64,000 nt of DNA from JAEUQQ01 sp963697285 (GCA_963697285.1 CAVONI010000012.1:992001-1056000); one strand, 5' to 3'. Positions 1 through 9,443 are shown, numbered from the stretch's first letter. Program-made: numbers and translations. The notes: a model not told the origin generated them from the letters alone.

Positions 1-73
1 CGTCGAGCACCTTCACCGCTTCGGCGGTGACGTCCTTGCCGATGCCGTCGCCGGGGATGACGGCGAGGTTCAT
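1..73 (-). CDS. 3-isopropylmalate/isocitrate dehydrogenase family, N-terminal fragment
   Basis: Only the first 24 codons lie in the window; the gene runs off the left edge. The translation begins MNLAVIPGDGIGKDVTAEAV. The IPGDGIG(K/P)(D/E)V stretch is the nucleotide-binding N terminus of the NAD(P)-dependent beta-decarboxylating dehydrogenases (LeuB, isocitrate, homoisocitrate, tartrate). The fragment is too short to choose among these substrates. The start is the ATG read from 73 leftwards. It is transcribed away from the receptor gene at 510, so the two genes are divergent. Confidence 0.75.
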   Translation of the reverse strand, partial: MNLAVIPGDGIGKDVTAEAVKVLD

Positions 74-509
74 GCGACGCGGACGATAGCACGGTGGGCG
101 TTGCCTTGGAGCAGTCGCCCTGGCTCGTGAAAGACACCCCTGAAGCAGACATCATCGTCGCGGAAGTGACATGGAATCGAGGAGGGGGACTGGTCGCCGT
201 GGCCATTCGTCCCCCGGAGCCACACTTCGAACCGTCACGGCCGGGCACCCGTTCGACCCGGCGATCCATATTCTTGGACTGCTTCGCATCACAGAATTGG
301 ATTCCCTTCCCTGCCTACCGGCCATTCGTCACAAAACCGGCCACATTCTCGTGATCTCCGGGACCAGATCGTGGCACGCGCCGTGCTATCTCAATTCCGG
401 CGATTCGTCACGGTTCCCGCTCGATGCAGAGGGGTGCCGAATCGGTTGATCAAAAGACCGGCGCCTTCCCGGTGCCGGATGTTTCCTGTGATTCACAGGA
501 GGATGGTTA
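74..509. other. Intergenic region between divergent genes
   Basis: About 435 bases separate the leftward dehydrogenase from the rightward receptor. The short open frames inside it have no recognisable protein character. A strong ribosome binding site, AGGAGG at 497-502, sits seven bases before the receptor ATG. The motif ATTCGTC recurs near 205, 323 and 402, and a related TTCGTCACAAAA occurs near 10565; its meaning is unknown. Promoters must lie here, but I cannot place them confidently. Confidence 0.6.
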
Positions 510-3491
510 ATGCGCAAAACTCTTCTCAGCGTCCTGTTGGGCGCCCTGCTCTTTGCCGTTCCCGCGGCGGCGCAGGAAACCCGCGGCGCAATCGAAGGCG
601 TCATCAAGGACTCCTCCGGCGCCGTGTTGCCTGGCGTCACAGTCGAGGCCAAGGGGCCGACCGGCACGTTCTCGTCGGTGACTGATGCGCTTGGCGTCTA
701 TCGCTTCCCCGCACTCGATCCCGGCACGTACGAAGTTTCGGCGACCCTCGCCGGGTTCGAAACCGCCAAGGTCGAGGCCGTCGCGCTCAGCGTCGGCAAG
801 GCCCTGAAGGTCGACCTCACGCTGGCCGTCGGCGGCCTGGCCGAGTCGATCCAGGTCAGCTCCGAGTCACCGACCATCGACGTCAAGCGCGCGACGGCGG
901 CGACCAACATCAAGCAGGAGCAGATCGACCGCATCCCGAAGGGCCGCGACTTCTCGTCGCTGGTCACGCTGGCGCCAGGCGCCAACAACGAGACGCGCAG
1001 CGGCGGTCTCTCGATCGACGGCGCGTCGGCCGCCGAGAACAAGTACTTCCTCGACGGTATCGACACGACGAACCTGCGCACCGGCGTCTCGGCGACCCCC
1101 TTCCTGTCTGACTTCATCGAAGAAGTGCAGGTCAAGTCGTCGGGTTACGCGGCCGAGTTCGGCGGCACGACGGGCGGCGTGGTCAGCGTCATCTCGAAGA
1201 GCGGCACGAACCAGTTCCGCGGCGACTTCGGCGCCTACTACACCAACAACAGCATGAATGGCGAATTGTTCCAGACGAGCGGCGGTCCCAACTCGTCGAA
1301 CAACCCCGTCCGCTCACTCCGACTGTTGCTCTCGGGCGTCAACGCGGCCGAGACGGTGCAGTACGAAAAGGACGATTACTCGCGCACCGACCCGTTCCTG
1401 CAGTTGGGCGGACCGATCATGAAGGACAAGATGTGGTTCTGGGTGGGTTACGCCCCGCAGCTCGAGAATACCCAGCGCACCGTGACCTTCCGCAGCAATC
1501 TGTCGACCTCTGATTTCGAAGCGAAGGAAACGACCCAGAACCTCGTGGGCAACGTCACGTGGCAGATTGCCCAGCCGACGCGCCTGAAGGTATCGGGCCA
1601 GTATCGCCCGTATAAGCAGGAAGGCCGCCTTCCGGCCGTGGACGGCACCAGCAACCCCGCGACGGCGTTCGCCAAGCTCGGTCAGGAACAGGACAACAAC
1701 ACGGCGACGGCCAGCTTCGACTGGGTCGCGTCGAACCGCGCGTTCTTCAACATCCGCGGGAACTACCTGGCGTACGACACGCAGGACGTGGGCATTCCGG
1801 ACGAGGTCTGGCACACGTTCGTCGGCTCGAACCTCCAGTACGAGACGCGCCCCGACGATGATCAAGGCGAACGGGTACAACAGCCTCCTGACGAACCGTG
1901 CGCGTGAGAAGGACCTCTACAAGCGCCTCGGCTTCTCGGCTGACGGCACCTTCTACGTGTCGGCCGCTGGCCAGCACACGTTCAAGACCGGCGTGCAGTT
2001 CGAGCAGATCTCGAACGACGTGGCCGACATCGAACAGCAGCCGCACGTGACGGTCGCCTGGGACATCGCGCGCACCACGCTCGACGGCCGGACCGTTCGT
2101 GGGCAGTACGGCTACTACTCGTGGCGCCAGTTCGGCACGCTCGGCAAGGTGCAGGTCAACAACGTCGGCCTCTTCCTGCAGGACACGTGGGCGGTCAACA
2201 ACAAGCTGACCATCAACGTCGGCATCCGCACCGAGCAGGAGGACGTTCCCTCGTATCGCGAGAACCTCGACGGCATCAAGTTCAGCTTCGCCGACAAGTT
2301 CGCGCCGCGCGTGGGCGTCGCCTACGACCTCAAGGGCGACGGCAAGTGGAAGGTGTACGGGTCGTGGGGCGTCTTCTACGACACGATGAAGCTCGAGCTG
2401 CCGCGCGGCGCCTTCGGTGGCGACGTGTGGGTCGAGGACTACTACCCGCTCAACACGCTCGAGTGGAACACGCTGGGCGTCAACGGCAACTTCCCCGGCA
2501 CGAAGATCGAGTCGGTGGACTACCGCATCCCGTCGAACGATCCGTCGTGCCCGGAGTGCGGCGCCATCGACCCGGAGCTGAAGCCGTTCAAGTCGCAGGA
2601 GCTGGTCTTCGGCGTCGAGCACGAGCTGTCGTCGCGCATGTCCGTGTCGGCGCGCTACGTGCACAAGCAGGTTGACCGCGCCATCGAGGACGTGGGCGTC
2701 ATCGTGCCGGGCATCGGCGAGGTGTTCTACATCGCCAACCCCGGCGAGGGCGTCGCGACCACGATCGAAGCGGCCACCTGCCCGACCTGCCCTGGCCTGC
2801 CGGAGATCAAGCGCGACTACGACGCGCTCGAACTCAAGTTCATCAAGCGGTTCGCCGACAACTGGACGTTCAACGCCAGCTACACGTTCAGCCACCTGAA
2901 CGGCAACTACCCCGGCCTGGCGAGCTCGGACGAGGTCGCCCGCGTGGCGCCGAACGTCACCCGCCTGTTCGACGGTCTCGTCATGGCGTACCGGCCCGGC
3001 GGCGAAGCGGTCTACGGTGTGCTCAACACCGACCGTCCGCACCAGATCAAGCTCAACGGCGCCTACTCGTTGCCGACCCGCACGACCATCGGCGCGGTGT
3101 TCCGCATCGGCATCGGGCATCCCGGTCACGCGCCAGGTCAACATGATCAGCTCGCTGCCGGTGTTCTACGAGGGCCGCGAGAGCGACGGCCGCACGCCTG
3201 CGCTGACGGTCACCGACCTCAGCGTGCAGCAGGACATCCCGCTGGGTGGCCGCTTCAAGGGCGTGATCGCCCTCAACGTCCTGAACCTGTTCGACCAGAA
3301 GGGCGTGGTCGACGTGTGGCGCGTCGCGACCCGGCAGAACCTCCCGGTTGAGCTCGAGACCTTCTTCCGCGGCTTCGACGCGCAAGCGCGTCATCACCGC
3401 GCGGAACATCCTGCGCGACCCGCGCTTCCTCCAGGACAACACCTGGCAGTCGGCGCGCGACGTGCGGCTCCAGTTCAAGCTGTCGTTCTAG
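510..3491 (+). CDS. Oar-like TonB-dependent receptor (frameshifted)
   Basis: This is an outer-membrane receptor of about 990 residues. It has a signal peptide (cleavage after about residue 21, PAAAQ), a CarboxypepD_reg-like beta-sandwich at about 25-105, a plug domain at about 115-240 (LDGIDTTNLR, VISKSGTNQFRG) and a long beta-barrel. The last residue is an aromatic (QFKLSF), as expected for BAM recognition. These receptors import large or scarce ligands using TonB energy; the ligand is not predictable here. The reading frame changes near 1855, 3112 and 3385. Each piece continues the homologous protein and the total length is a multiple of three, so three compensating +1 errors are likely. 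The ATG follows AGGAGG by seven bases. A terminator follows at 3537-3578. Confidence 0.88.
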
Positions 3492-3536
3492 CTTTTCAGT
3501 CAACGGCCGGCGCCTCGGCGCCGGCTTGCGACTTTC

Positions 3537-3578
3537 AACCCCGTCAGCCTCTCGCGAGGCTGGCGGGGTTTGTTTTTG
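3537..3578 (+). terminator. Rho-independent terminator after the TonB receptor
   Basis: The stem AACCCCGTCAGCCTC (3537-3551) pairs with GAGGCTGGCGGGGTT (3556-3570) with one T-G wobble and a TCGC loop. It is followed by TGTTTTTG. It lies 46 bases past the receptor stop codon. An extra GC-rich palindrome (GCCGGCGCC/GGCGCCGGC) lies just before it, near 3507-3526. Confidence 0.9.
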
Positions 3579-3638
3579 TACGGTCAAGCGGGCCGGATGG
3601 CCACCAATACTGAACACGCCAGTGCCGGGGAGAGTCCG

Positions 3639-4208
3639 ATGCACGTCTCGATAGACATCAGGAATCTGCTGCTCGTTCTCGGAACGGCGAGTGCGCTGGC
3701 GTGCACGCAGTCATCACCGTCGCCGTTGAGCAGTACCCGCCCCACGGAACTGCCGGGGCCGAGCACGCGGGCACGCCTCGAGTCGCTGGACATCATCCAG
3801 GAGCGGGCAAGCTGTCAGAACCCAGTGGATCAGAGCAGGCCGTGCGACACGGTGCCACCAAACCCTGACGGGTCGGTCAGCGTGCCGCCCGGGACGCATC
3901 GCCTCAGGGTCGTCTGGGTCAACCCCCACGTGGTCGGACGCATCGTCGTGCTGACGGTGTCGGTTGACTGGTCGGGTTCGTTGTTGAACACGGCGGCCGT
4001 GGGGACCCCGCAAGAGAACACGATCGTGGAAACATCGCCCGAGGACGGGTTCTCGGTTATTCCGGGCGTTCCTGGCCGCAGCGCCCTCACGTTCCGGTGG
4101 CCCGCCGGCGTGCCCCTCGGACGCATCACCGCCACCATCGTCGAGACCGGCCGCGACCTCCCCACAGAGACACGTGACCAGCGGGAGCTCGTGATCCAGG
4201 CTCGTTGA
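3639..4208 (+). CDS. Predicted lipoprotein of unknown function
   Basis: This is a 189-residue protein with a type II signal: a hydrophobic stretch at residues 8-20 ends in the lipobox-like SALAC, after which the mature chain would start at the cysteine. The rest is Pro/Thr/Val-rich and looks all-beta (alternating hydrophobic strands such as RIVVLTVSVDW and SALTFRWPAG). The arrangement resembles a single Ig- or BNR-like sandwich, but I do not recognise the family. I chose the ATG at 3639 rather than upstream in-frame starts because GGGGAGAG lies just before it and the signal peptide begins there. It sits downstream of the receptor terminator, so it is probably transcribed separately. Confidence 0.7.
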   Translation: MHVSIDIRNLLLVLGTASALACTQSSPSPLSSTRPTELPGPSTRARLESLDIIQERASCQNPVDQSRPCDTVPPNPDGSVSVPPGTHRLRVVWVNPHVVGRIVVLTVSVDWSGSLLNTAAVGTPQENTIVETSPEDGFSVIPGVPGRSALTFRWPAGVPLGRITATIVETGRDLPTETRDQRELVIQAR

Positions 4209-4263
4209 TCCGCACCTCCCACGATCGACGCGGGCGATGGCGGGTCGACCCTGCGTTCGAGGG

Positions 4264-4731
4264 CTACGCCGTCTTCGTGCGAACGACCAGGTCTATCTCG
4301 CAGTCAAGCACCTGAAGAAGGGCCAACACCTGGTCGACGGACTTGCGGTAGTTCGTTTGATCGAGGAGCCGGAACATCTGCGACGCGGATGTTCCCAATC
4401 GGCGAGTGATCTCGCGCTTCGATAGCGGGCTCGCAGCAACTCGCTTCTGTGCCTCCAGCGTCAACCGGTAAAGCAGGAGGTTCCTCAGGTAGATGGGATC
4501 CTGGTTGTACTCGAGCACCTGCTCAACGTGGACTGTACCGCTGCGACCGGAGCGGAGGATGTAGGTGAACGCCTCCCGGCCCACTTCCTCGTCCACAAAT
4601 ACATCGCTCACCGGGTCCTCGATGGTCGGAGTTGGATCGGCCTTCGAGAAGGGAAAGGCAAGCTCCCTGGTGTGAGTACGGACCTCGAACGTCTTCTTCC
4701 GATTGTTGTGCCTGACGGAGCGGATCTTCAC
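4264..4731 (-). CDS. Small HTH regulator, antitoxin-like
   Basis: This 155-residue soluble protein starts at GTG. The N-terminal half (residues about 1-80) is beta-rich and contains DVFVDEEVGREAFTYIL, which recalls small domains of the DUF2442 kind. The C-terminal half (about 85-150) is helical: SPLSKREITRRLGTSASQMF reads as a helix-turn-helix, followed by a long helix with LLDQTNYRKSVDQVLALLQV. This resembles Xre-like antitoxin or regulator domains. No toxin-sized partner gene is visible on either side. A perfect inverted repeat lies ten bases upstream of the start (4741-4758), suggesting autoregulation. Exact family and function are not established. Confidence 0.65.
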   Translation of the reverse strand: MKIRSVRHNNRKKTFEVRTHTRELAFPFSKADPTPTIEDPVSDVFVDEEVGREAFTYILRSGRSGTVHVEQVLEYNQDPIYLRNLLLYRLTLEAQKRVAASPLSKREITRRLGTSASQMFRLLDQTNYRKSVDQVLALLQVLDCEIDLVVRTKTA

Positions 4732-4740
4732 AGCACAGAC

Positions 4741-4758
4741 GTTACCACGCGAGGTAAC
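4741..4758. promoter_or_regulatory. Inverted-repeat operator candidate GTTACC-N6-GGTAAC
   Basis: A perfect 6-6-6 inverted repeat, GTTACC ACGCGA GGTAAC, lies immediately upstream of the GTG start of the HTH protein (start base 4731). Spacing of this kind fits one dimer of an Xre-type repressor. The position covers the leader or promoter of the gene, as expected for negative autoregulation. The binding role is inferred. Confidence 0.5.
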
Positions 4759-4859
4759 ACTTCATCCCTGTCTCTGGGCCGGTGAGGCGACTCGCTGGTC
4801 GAGGTAGCCGAGGTACCAGGCAAGTGATCTCTCATTTGGGACGGTCCCCGCCCGGCTCG

Positions 4860-6881
4860 TCACTGGCCGGCCTGGTCGGTAGGCGAGGATGTCATCGAGA
4901 AGAGATCGGGCGGCCATTCGGCTAGCGGTGCGGTGAGCATCCGCTCAACCGGCAGGCCGCGCATGCCGACGACGACGCTGCCGAGCAGCGCGCGCGCCGC
5001 ATTCTCGTTGCCGGCGTCACGTTCGAACAGCGCGAGCACCACGTTGATCTTGGGCTCGCTTCGACGCTCCCGCGGAAGGGCCGAGAGGTACGTCGCGGCG
5101 TCCGAGCGTCGCTTCAACAATCGCAGGCTCTCGAGCACGAGTGCATCCGCCTCCCCGCTCGGCGCGAGCCGCACGAGCCTGTGCGCCAGGTCCAGGGCCT
5201 GTTCGGCACGACCGAGTTGCTGGGCACGCACCACCTGGTCGAGCAGGCCTTCGTTGTAGACGCCGGGGAACCCCGGAAACGCCGCGTCAGGACTGAAGCT
5301 GCGTCCCCACATCGCCCATCCTGGTCGCCGCAGTAGACGACGGACAAAGTCCAGAGGCACGTCCTGACCACAGGTGATGTCGGGCCGGGCACTCGCCCAA
5401 GGCACCGGTTGCAGGCGGCGCGCGGCTTCGTCCACGTCCGTCGTCGCCGTCGCTTCATGGAACCAGGGGAACACCAGGAACGGCGACGCGGAAGGCACGG
5501 TCTCGAGCACCTGGTCGGGTGCGACGCGGAAGGTGCCTGGCGGATCTTCACGACGCGCATAGCGCGCGAGTGAACGGGCAAACGTGTCATCCGCAGTCGG
5601 CCACTGGCACGACGTGGCGTAGACGGTCACGGGCGCAGCGTTCTGCACCAATCCCGGCAGGTTGATGAGTATGCAGACGATCACGACGGCCGCCCGCACC
5701 CACGCGGGCCAGCCAGCCAGCAGCAGGGAAGCCGAAACGGCCAGCACGGGTAGAGCCGGGACCAGCAGCCGGGGGCCCCATCCCCACACGCCGTGCCAGG
5801 CCCACCACGGCGCGGCCAGCGCCAGGAGTCCGACGAACACGCCCAGGGCGCCGGCAACCGCGACGCCTTTCCTGACGGTTCCTCCGCGCCAGGCCGCGAC
5901 CGCCGCCACCACGGCGAGAACAAGCGCCGGATAGTAGAGGACAAAGCCTCGATTCGGCCCGACGAGGAGCCTCCAGAGCCCGTCGGTCCAGGGATGGGTG
6001 AAGCTCTCGCCGCCGTAGGAAACACCGAGTTGACCGAAACGAGTCAGTTCGAACGCCAACCAGAGGGCGGCTGGCGGAGAGAATCCACCCAGCGCCGCCC
6101 CAACCCCGGCCGCTCGCGAGAGCACGCCGCCGGGCGCCAGCAGGGGGAGCATGGCAAATGGCGCGACGACGAGGAGACTCGACTTCGTGAGGACGGCGAT
6201 GCCGGCGGCAGCCCCGACGACCACCGAGTGGACGAGTGCGCGGCGCCGAGTGATCCCGCTGGCGGTGGCGGAAATCGCGAATGCGAACGCCACCGCGAGG
6301 CTCGCGGCCTGCAGCGGCTCCGATAGATCGAGCGCCGCATACGAGCCGAGCGGCGACGCGAGGGAGGCGAGAAACACGGCTGCTGTCGCCCCGGCCGCCC
6401 CAGCGCCGAGGCTGGTTGCAGCGCGGCCCGCGGCCCATGCCCCGATGCATACGCAGAGGAACGGCACGATGAGGAACAGCGGCTGCGACGATCCGGGACC
6501 GAGCCGCGCCTCGACCCGCGGCGCCAGCCACGCTGCCGGCACCTGCGCCAAGCTCATGGCCATCCCGTAGCGCGACACAGCGTCGCCCTGCGCGCGCGGC
6601 CACGTGAAGTCCCGTCCGCGGGCCTGGCCGATTTCGCCGGTCTCAACGATGGCGATCGCGGTCCAGGTCATCTGCCGCCCGTCGGCGATCGCGCCGGCGT
6701 AGCGGTCGTCCATGGTCAGCAGGAGCGCGACGGCGACGACACAGAGCGCCACCCAGGCCATCCGCGGAAGCGGCGGTGTGCTGGCAACGGCGGCGACGTG
6801 CGAGGAGGTTGTGTCGTCCCGGGATCGCCGCATCGGCGCGGCCTGATCCTGAGAGCGTCGCGTCCGCGACTTGCGACCCAT
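4860..6881 (-). CDS. Polytopic membrane protein, GT-C glycosyltransferase-like
   Basis: This 673-residue protein has a basic cytoplasmic N terminus (1-40), about ten or more membrane segments to about residue 420, then a soluble C-terminal region. Features seen in GT-C (ArnT/PMT-like) transferases are present: a first periplasmic loop with DGRQMTWTAIAIVETGEI, the SRYGMAMSL block, NRGFVLYYPALVLAVVA and WWAWHGVWGWGPRLLVPALP. Such enzymes move a sugar from a polyprenyl-phosphate donor. Here neither acceptor nor donor can be named, and the catalytic acid is not certain. The C-terminal 150 residues (EQALDLAHRLVRLAPSGEAD) look like TPR-type helical repeats, which is unusual for this fold. Start ATG at 6881. 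Confidence 0.65.
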   Translation of the reverse strand: MGRKSRTRRSQDQAAPMRRSRDDTTSSHVAAVASTPPLPRMAWVALCVVAVALLLTMDDRYAGAIADGRQMTWTAIAIVETGEIGQARGRDFTWPRAQGDAVSRYGMAMSLAQVPAAWLAPRVEARLGPGSSQPLFLIVPFLCVCIGAWAAGRAATSLGAGAAGATAAVFLASLASPLGSYAALDLSEPLQAASLAVAFAFAISATASGITRRRALVHSVVVGAAAGIAVLTKSSLLVVAPFAMLPLLAPGGVLSRAAGVGAALGGFSPPAALWLAFELTRFGQLGVSYGGESFTHPWTDGLWRLLVGPNRGFVLYYPALVLAVVAAVAAWRGGTVRKGVAVAGALGVFVGLLALAAPWWAWHGVWGWGPRLLVPALPVLAVSASLLLAGWPAWVRAAVVIVCILINLPGLVQNAAPVTVYATSCQWPTADDTFARSLARYARREDPPGTFRVAPDQVLETVPSASPFLVFPWFHEATATTDVDEAARRLQPVPWASARPDITCGQDVPLDFVRRLLRRPGWAMWGRSFSPDAAFPGFPGVYNEGLLDQVVRAQQLGRAEQALDLAHRLVRLAPSGEADALVLESLRLLKRRSDAATYLSALPRERRSEPKINVVLALFERDAGNENAARALLGSVVVGMRGLPVERMLTAPLAEWPPDLFSMTSSPTDQAGQ

Positions 6882-6896
6882 CGGGCCAAGTCTACA

Positions 6897-7235
6897 TCAC
6901 GCCTTCCGCTTCAATCCGACGATGTAGTCGTCGATCGCCTCGCGTACGTGCGGGGCGAGGTCCACGAACTCGATGCCCGCGCGGTAGGCCACCTGCCCTT
7001 GCTCGATCTGCGCCACGCGGCAGTGCGCCACCCGGCCCTTCACGACCACGGTGCTGGTGCCGAACTCGATGCGGAAGTCGTGCAGCGACTCGAGCGTGAG
7101 CGGCTGTGTCACCTCGAGCGAGACGCCGCCCTCTGAGATCTCGAGCAGGCGGAGCGGGTGCACGATCCGAACTTCACCTTGCACCGGCCCCGTGACCGGC
7201 AGCCGCTCGAGACGACGACGTTCATCGGTGGGCAC
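6897..7235 (-). CDS. PilZ domain protein
   Basis: This is a single-domain protein of about 112 residues. It has the PilZ signature: an arginine-rich RRRLER segment near the N terminus and the EISEGG turn about 30 residues later, in place of (D/N)xSxxG. PilZ domains bind cyclic di-GMP; here the second motif is divergent, so binding is plausible but not assured. An upstream GTG at 7259 is in frame, but it falls on the T-run of the terminator described at 7252-7296. GAGGAG lies just before the GTG at 7235, so I prefer that start. The diguanylate cyclase at 43445-44536 could supply the ligand. Confidence 0.75.
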   Translation of the reverse strand: MPTDERRRLERLPVTGPVQGEVRIVHPLRLLEISEGGVSLEVTQPLTLESLHDFRIEFGTSTVVVKGRVAHCRVAQIEQGQVAYRAGIEFVDLAPHVREAIDDYIVGLKRKA

Positions 7236-7251
7236 GGTCCGTCGCTCCTCG

Positions 7252-7296
7252 AAAAACACTCCCGGAGTGATTTTCGCTCGCCGAAATCACTCCGGG
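7252..7296 (-). terminator. Rho-independent terminator after the M28 peptidase
   Basis: A perfect 13-bp stem, CCCGGAGTGATTT (7261-7273) with AAATCACTCCGGG (7284-7296), is followed on the minus strand by four bases and a run of five T (complement of 7252-7256). It lies between the M28 peptidase stop at 7320 and the PilZ gene and would separate the two transcripts. It also bears on where the PilZ gene starts. Confidence 0.8.
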
Positions 7297-7319
7297 GTCA
7301 TTAACTGGAGAGATCTGCG

Positions 7320-8720
7320 TTACTTCACAGTGATCGCCTGCTCGGCTCGCGGCGGGTTCACGTACGCCGACACCACGCTCTCGTGGCCTCCGGGGCCGAT
7401 GGCCGACACACCGAAGACGTAATCGTCAATCGAGACGTTCGGCATGACGAAGCTGGTCACGTTGCCGACCACGACGTCGTGCTGCCAGTCCGGGGTCCAC
7501 GCCTCGCGCCAGAACACTCGGTAGGCGACCGCACCCTCAGATGCCTTCCACTGCAGGCGCGCGTCGTAGCCAGACGGCTGGCGGCCGAGTTGGGGACGTC
7601 CCCTGTCGTCGGTCACCTGCGGAGCCGCCGGGGCCATGGCCATCGTCGCCACCGCGGCGACGTTCACGCGGGCATTGCGGGCCATGTAGATCGCGTCAAC
7701 CGCATCGGCGGTGTCGTCGACCGTGTGCTGCCGCGCGAAGTTCTCGTTCGACTCGGTGATGCGCACGCCCGCGAAGCCGTTCTGGTTGAACGCCGTGTGG
7801 TCGCCGCCCCGGCCGAACCGGTCGTGGCGGGCGATGAGGCGGACGGTGTGCGAAGGCACGTAGCGCGCCACGACGCGCTGGATGAAGCGCGCCATCGCAC
7901 GCGACGCGGAGTCCTCGGGCCCCTCGGCAAACACGCGCACGCTCTCGGCATCGACGATGCCGTTGCCGCCGGCGGAGTTGCCGACCATGTCGTTGTTGAA
8001 CACGCCGTCAATCTGGACCTTGTCGGCTGCCGCCTTCTGCGCATGGAGCTTGGCGCCCACGAGGCCCTGCTCCTCGCCGGCCAGCGCGATGAACACGAGG
8101 GTGGCGTCGAACTCCATCCCGCTCTGCGCGAACACCCTCGCCAGTTCCATCACCAGGGCGGTCCCGCTGCCATCGTCGTTGGCGCCAGGGGCGACGTTGT
8201 CGGCGTTGCCCCAGTCGAAGCCTCCCGTGGCGTCGGCAGCCCGTTGCTGCGCGCCGGCGCCCGCCGGACCCGTCGCGGTGGCACCACTGGGAGCGGTGCC
8301 CGCGGGGCGCACGATTCGAGCGAGCGAATCGAAGTGGCCGCTGACGTAGATCCGCCGAGGGCTCCTGCCCCGCAGCGTCGCCATCACGTTCCTGACCCGG
8401 ACGTCGCGGACGATGCGGTCACCCTGCCTGGGGATCTCGTAGTCGTCGAAGGCGACCTCCAGACGCGGGCTGGCGGCGACGAACTGGGCGTGGATCCAGG
8501 CCGCGGCGGCGCCGATGCCCCTGACCGGGTCGTCCTGCCGCGAGAGCGTGTTGCGCGTCCCGAAGCCCTGCAGGGCCTTCACCGTGGCGGCCAGGCGCTC
8601 GTCGGAAACCTTTGTGACGAGGTCAGCGATGCGGGGGTCGATGTCGGCGACCTGCGCGGCGACAGGGCCAGGCAGCGCGAGAAACGAGGAGATTACGAGG
8701 CCGGCAAGGCGCGCGCGCAT
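7320..8720 (-). CDS. Secreted M28 family zinc aminopeptidase
   Basis: This 466-residue exported peptidase has a signal peptide at 1-22 (GPVAAQ). The co-catalytic zinc ligands and catalytic acid of family M28 are all visible: H129 (SGHFDS), D182 (GANDDGSG), E216-E217 (LAGEEQG), D244 (NNDMVG) and H308 (RGGDHTAF). An insert rich in Ala, Gly and Pro (about 140-165) separates the first histidine from the aspartate. A fibronectin-III-like C-terminal domain follows (about 380-460, LQWKASEGAVAYRVFWREAW). It probably releases N-terminal amino acids from peptides in the periplasm or outside the cell. Confidence 0.92.
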   Translation of the reverse strand: MRARLAGLVISSFLALPGPVAAQVADIDPRIADLVTKVSDERLAATVKALQGFGTRNTLSRQDDPVRGIGAAAAWIHAQFVAASPRLEVAFDDYEIPRQGDRIVRDVRVRNVMATLRGRSPRRIYVSGHFDSLARIVRPAGTAPSGATATGPAGAGAQQRAADATGGFDWGNADNVAPGANDDGSGTALVMELARVFAQSGMEFDATLVFIALAGEEQGLVGAKLHAQKAAADKVQIDGVFNNDMVGNSAGGNGIVDAESVRVFAEGPEDSASRAMARFIQRVVARYVPSHTVRLIARHDRFGRGGDHTAFNQNGFAGVRITESNENFARQHTVDDTADAVDAIYMARNARVNVAAVATMAMAPAAPQVTDDRGRPQLGRQPSGYDARLQWKASEGAVAYRVFWREAWTPDWQHDVVVGNVTSFVMPNVSIDDYVFGVSAIGPGGHESVVSAYVNPPRAEQAITVK

Positions 8721-8783
8721 GGAACACGTCCTCTCAGTGGAACTCCATTACCTGGCCACGCAGCGTGGCCTGGCGCGGGTCGC

Positions 8784-9185
8784 TCACCGGATGCGGACGT
8801 GCTCGAGATAGTCACCCGAGGCGATGAGCGGCGCGCGGCCAAGTGGAGCGTTGTAGAAATAGACCCAGACGTCAACCGTGCTGCCGTCGTCGAGGATGGC
8901 AGGCACGCGCGTGCGAACGTAGAGGCTCGACTCGGGTGACATGGGCGAGTGCCCCTCGATCTCGTCGAGCACGCTGAGCACGGGCCCTGGCTCGAGGACG
9001 TCGTACACCTCGCCGTACACGCGCCCGTCGTCGTTCGGCACGGCAGCCGGATAGATGCCGAGGTCGAACAGCGCCGCCTGGATGTAGCCCCGGCCCGCGT
9101 ACGACAGTTTGCCCTCGATGCCGGCGCGAGTGCGCCGGTCGAAGCCTGTCATCAGGGTGCCGTAGAAAAAGACTCGCTCAGCCAC
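8784..9185 (-). CDS. Gamma-glutamylcyclotransferase-fold (AIG2-like) protein
   Basis: This 133-residue cytoplasmic protein has the AIG2/GGCT signature: the YGTLM motif near the N terminus, GVYPAAVPNDD-like GIYPAAVPND, and VYGEVYDV followed by a conserved LDEIEG acid. The family includes gamma-glutamylcyclotransferases and gamma-glutamylamine cyclotransferases; the substrate is not predictable. I chose the GTG at 9185 because GGGAGG lies seven bases upstream; the longer frame adds only a low-complexity Ser/Ala/Gly leader. It lies upstream of the M28 peptidase, separated by 63 bases holding a short GGCCACG/CGTGGCC hairpin. Confidence 0.85.
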   Translation of the reverse strand: MAERVFFYGTLMTGFDRRTRAGIEGKLSYAGRGYIQAALFDLGIYPAAVPNDDGRVYGEVYDVLEPGPVLSVLDEIEGHSPMSPESSLYVRTRVPAILDDGSTVDVWVYFYNAPLGRAPLIASGDYLEHVRIR

Positions 9186-9328
9186 GGTGCCGCCTCCCGC
9201 CCCGGTACGTGCGGACGACGCGCCCGGCGAAGACGCCTTCGAGGAAATCGCCACTGACATCTGTTGTGGTTGAGTCTATGAACGCGCGTGATGCGAGTCA
9301 AGGCTCATTTCGCGCGCCAACGTACACA

Positions 9329-9358
9329 GAAACGCCCGGCGCGAACACCGGGCGTTTC
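9329..9358. terminator. Strong hairpin, terminator-like, downstream of DUF3352-like gene
   Basis: A perfect 11-bp stem GAAACGCCCGG/CCGGGCGTTTC has an 8-base loop (9340-9347). It sits between the stop of the leftward gene at 9468 and the start of the next leftward gene at 9185. There is no clear T-run on either side, so it may be a weak intrinsic terminator or an mRNA 3-prime stabiliser. Confidence 0.45.
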
Positions 9359-9364
9359 AAACAC

Positions 9365-9443
9365 GGGCCGCACGGGGGTGCGGCCCCTACATTGCGCACG
9401 AGACCGGTATACGGGTGTAGGGGCCGCGCCCCTGCGCGGCCCG
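9365..9443. repeat. Inverted pair of REP-like palindromes (GGCCGC family)
   Basis: There are two palindromic units with the core GGGCCGC...GCGGCCC. One is at 9365-9390, ending CGGCCCCTAC. The other is at 9416-9443, beginning GTGTAGGGGCCGC. They point in opposite directions, 25 bases apart. The same element recurs at 10631, 14362, 34225, 35389, 35482 and 59943, always between genes. A third partial copy (GTGCGGCCCG) follows at about 9449. Confidence 0.85.

Noticed and set aside
94..449. Two overlapping short ORFs upstream of the first receptor
   Set aside because: There is no conserved pattern, no suitable ribosome binding site and codon composition is unlike coding genes here.
1747..3144. 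A 465-residue minus-strand ORF
   Set aside because: It is antisense to the TonB receptor, has no recognisable domain and shows shadow-frame composition.
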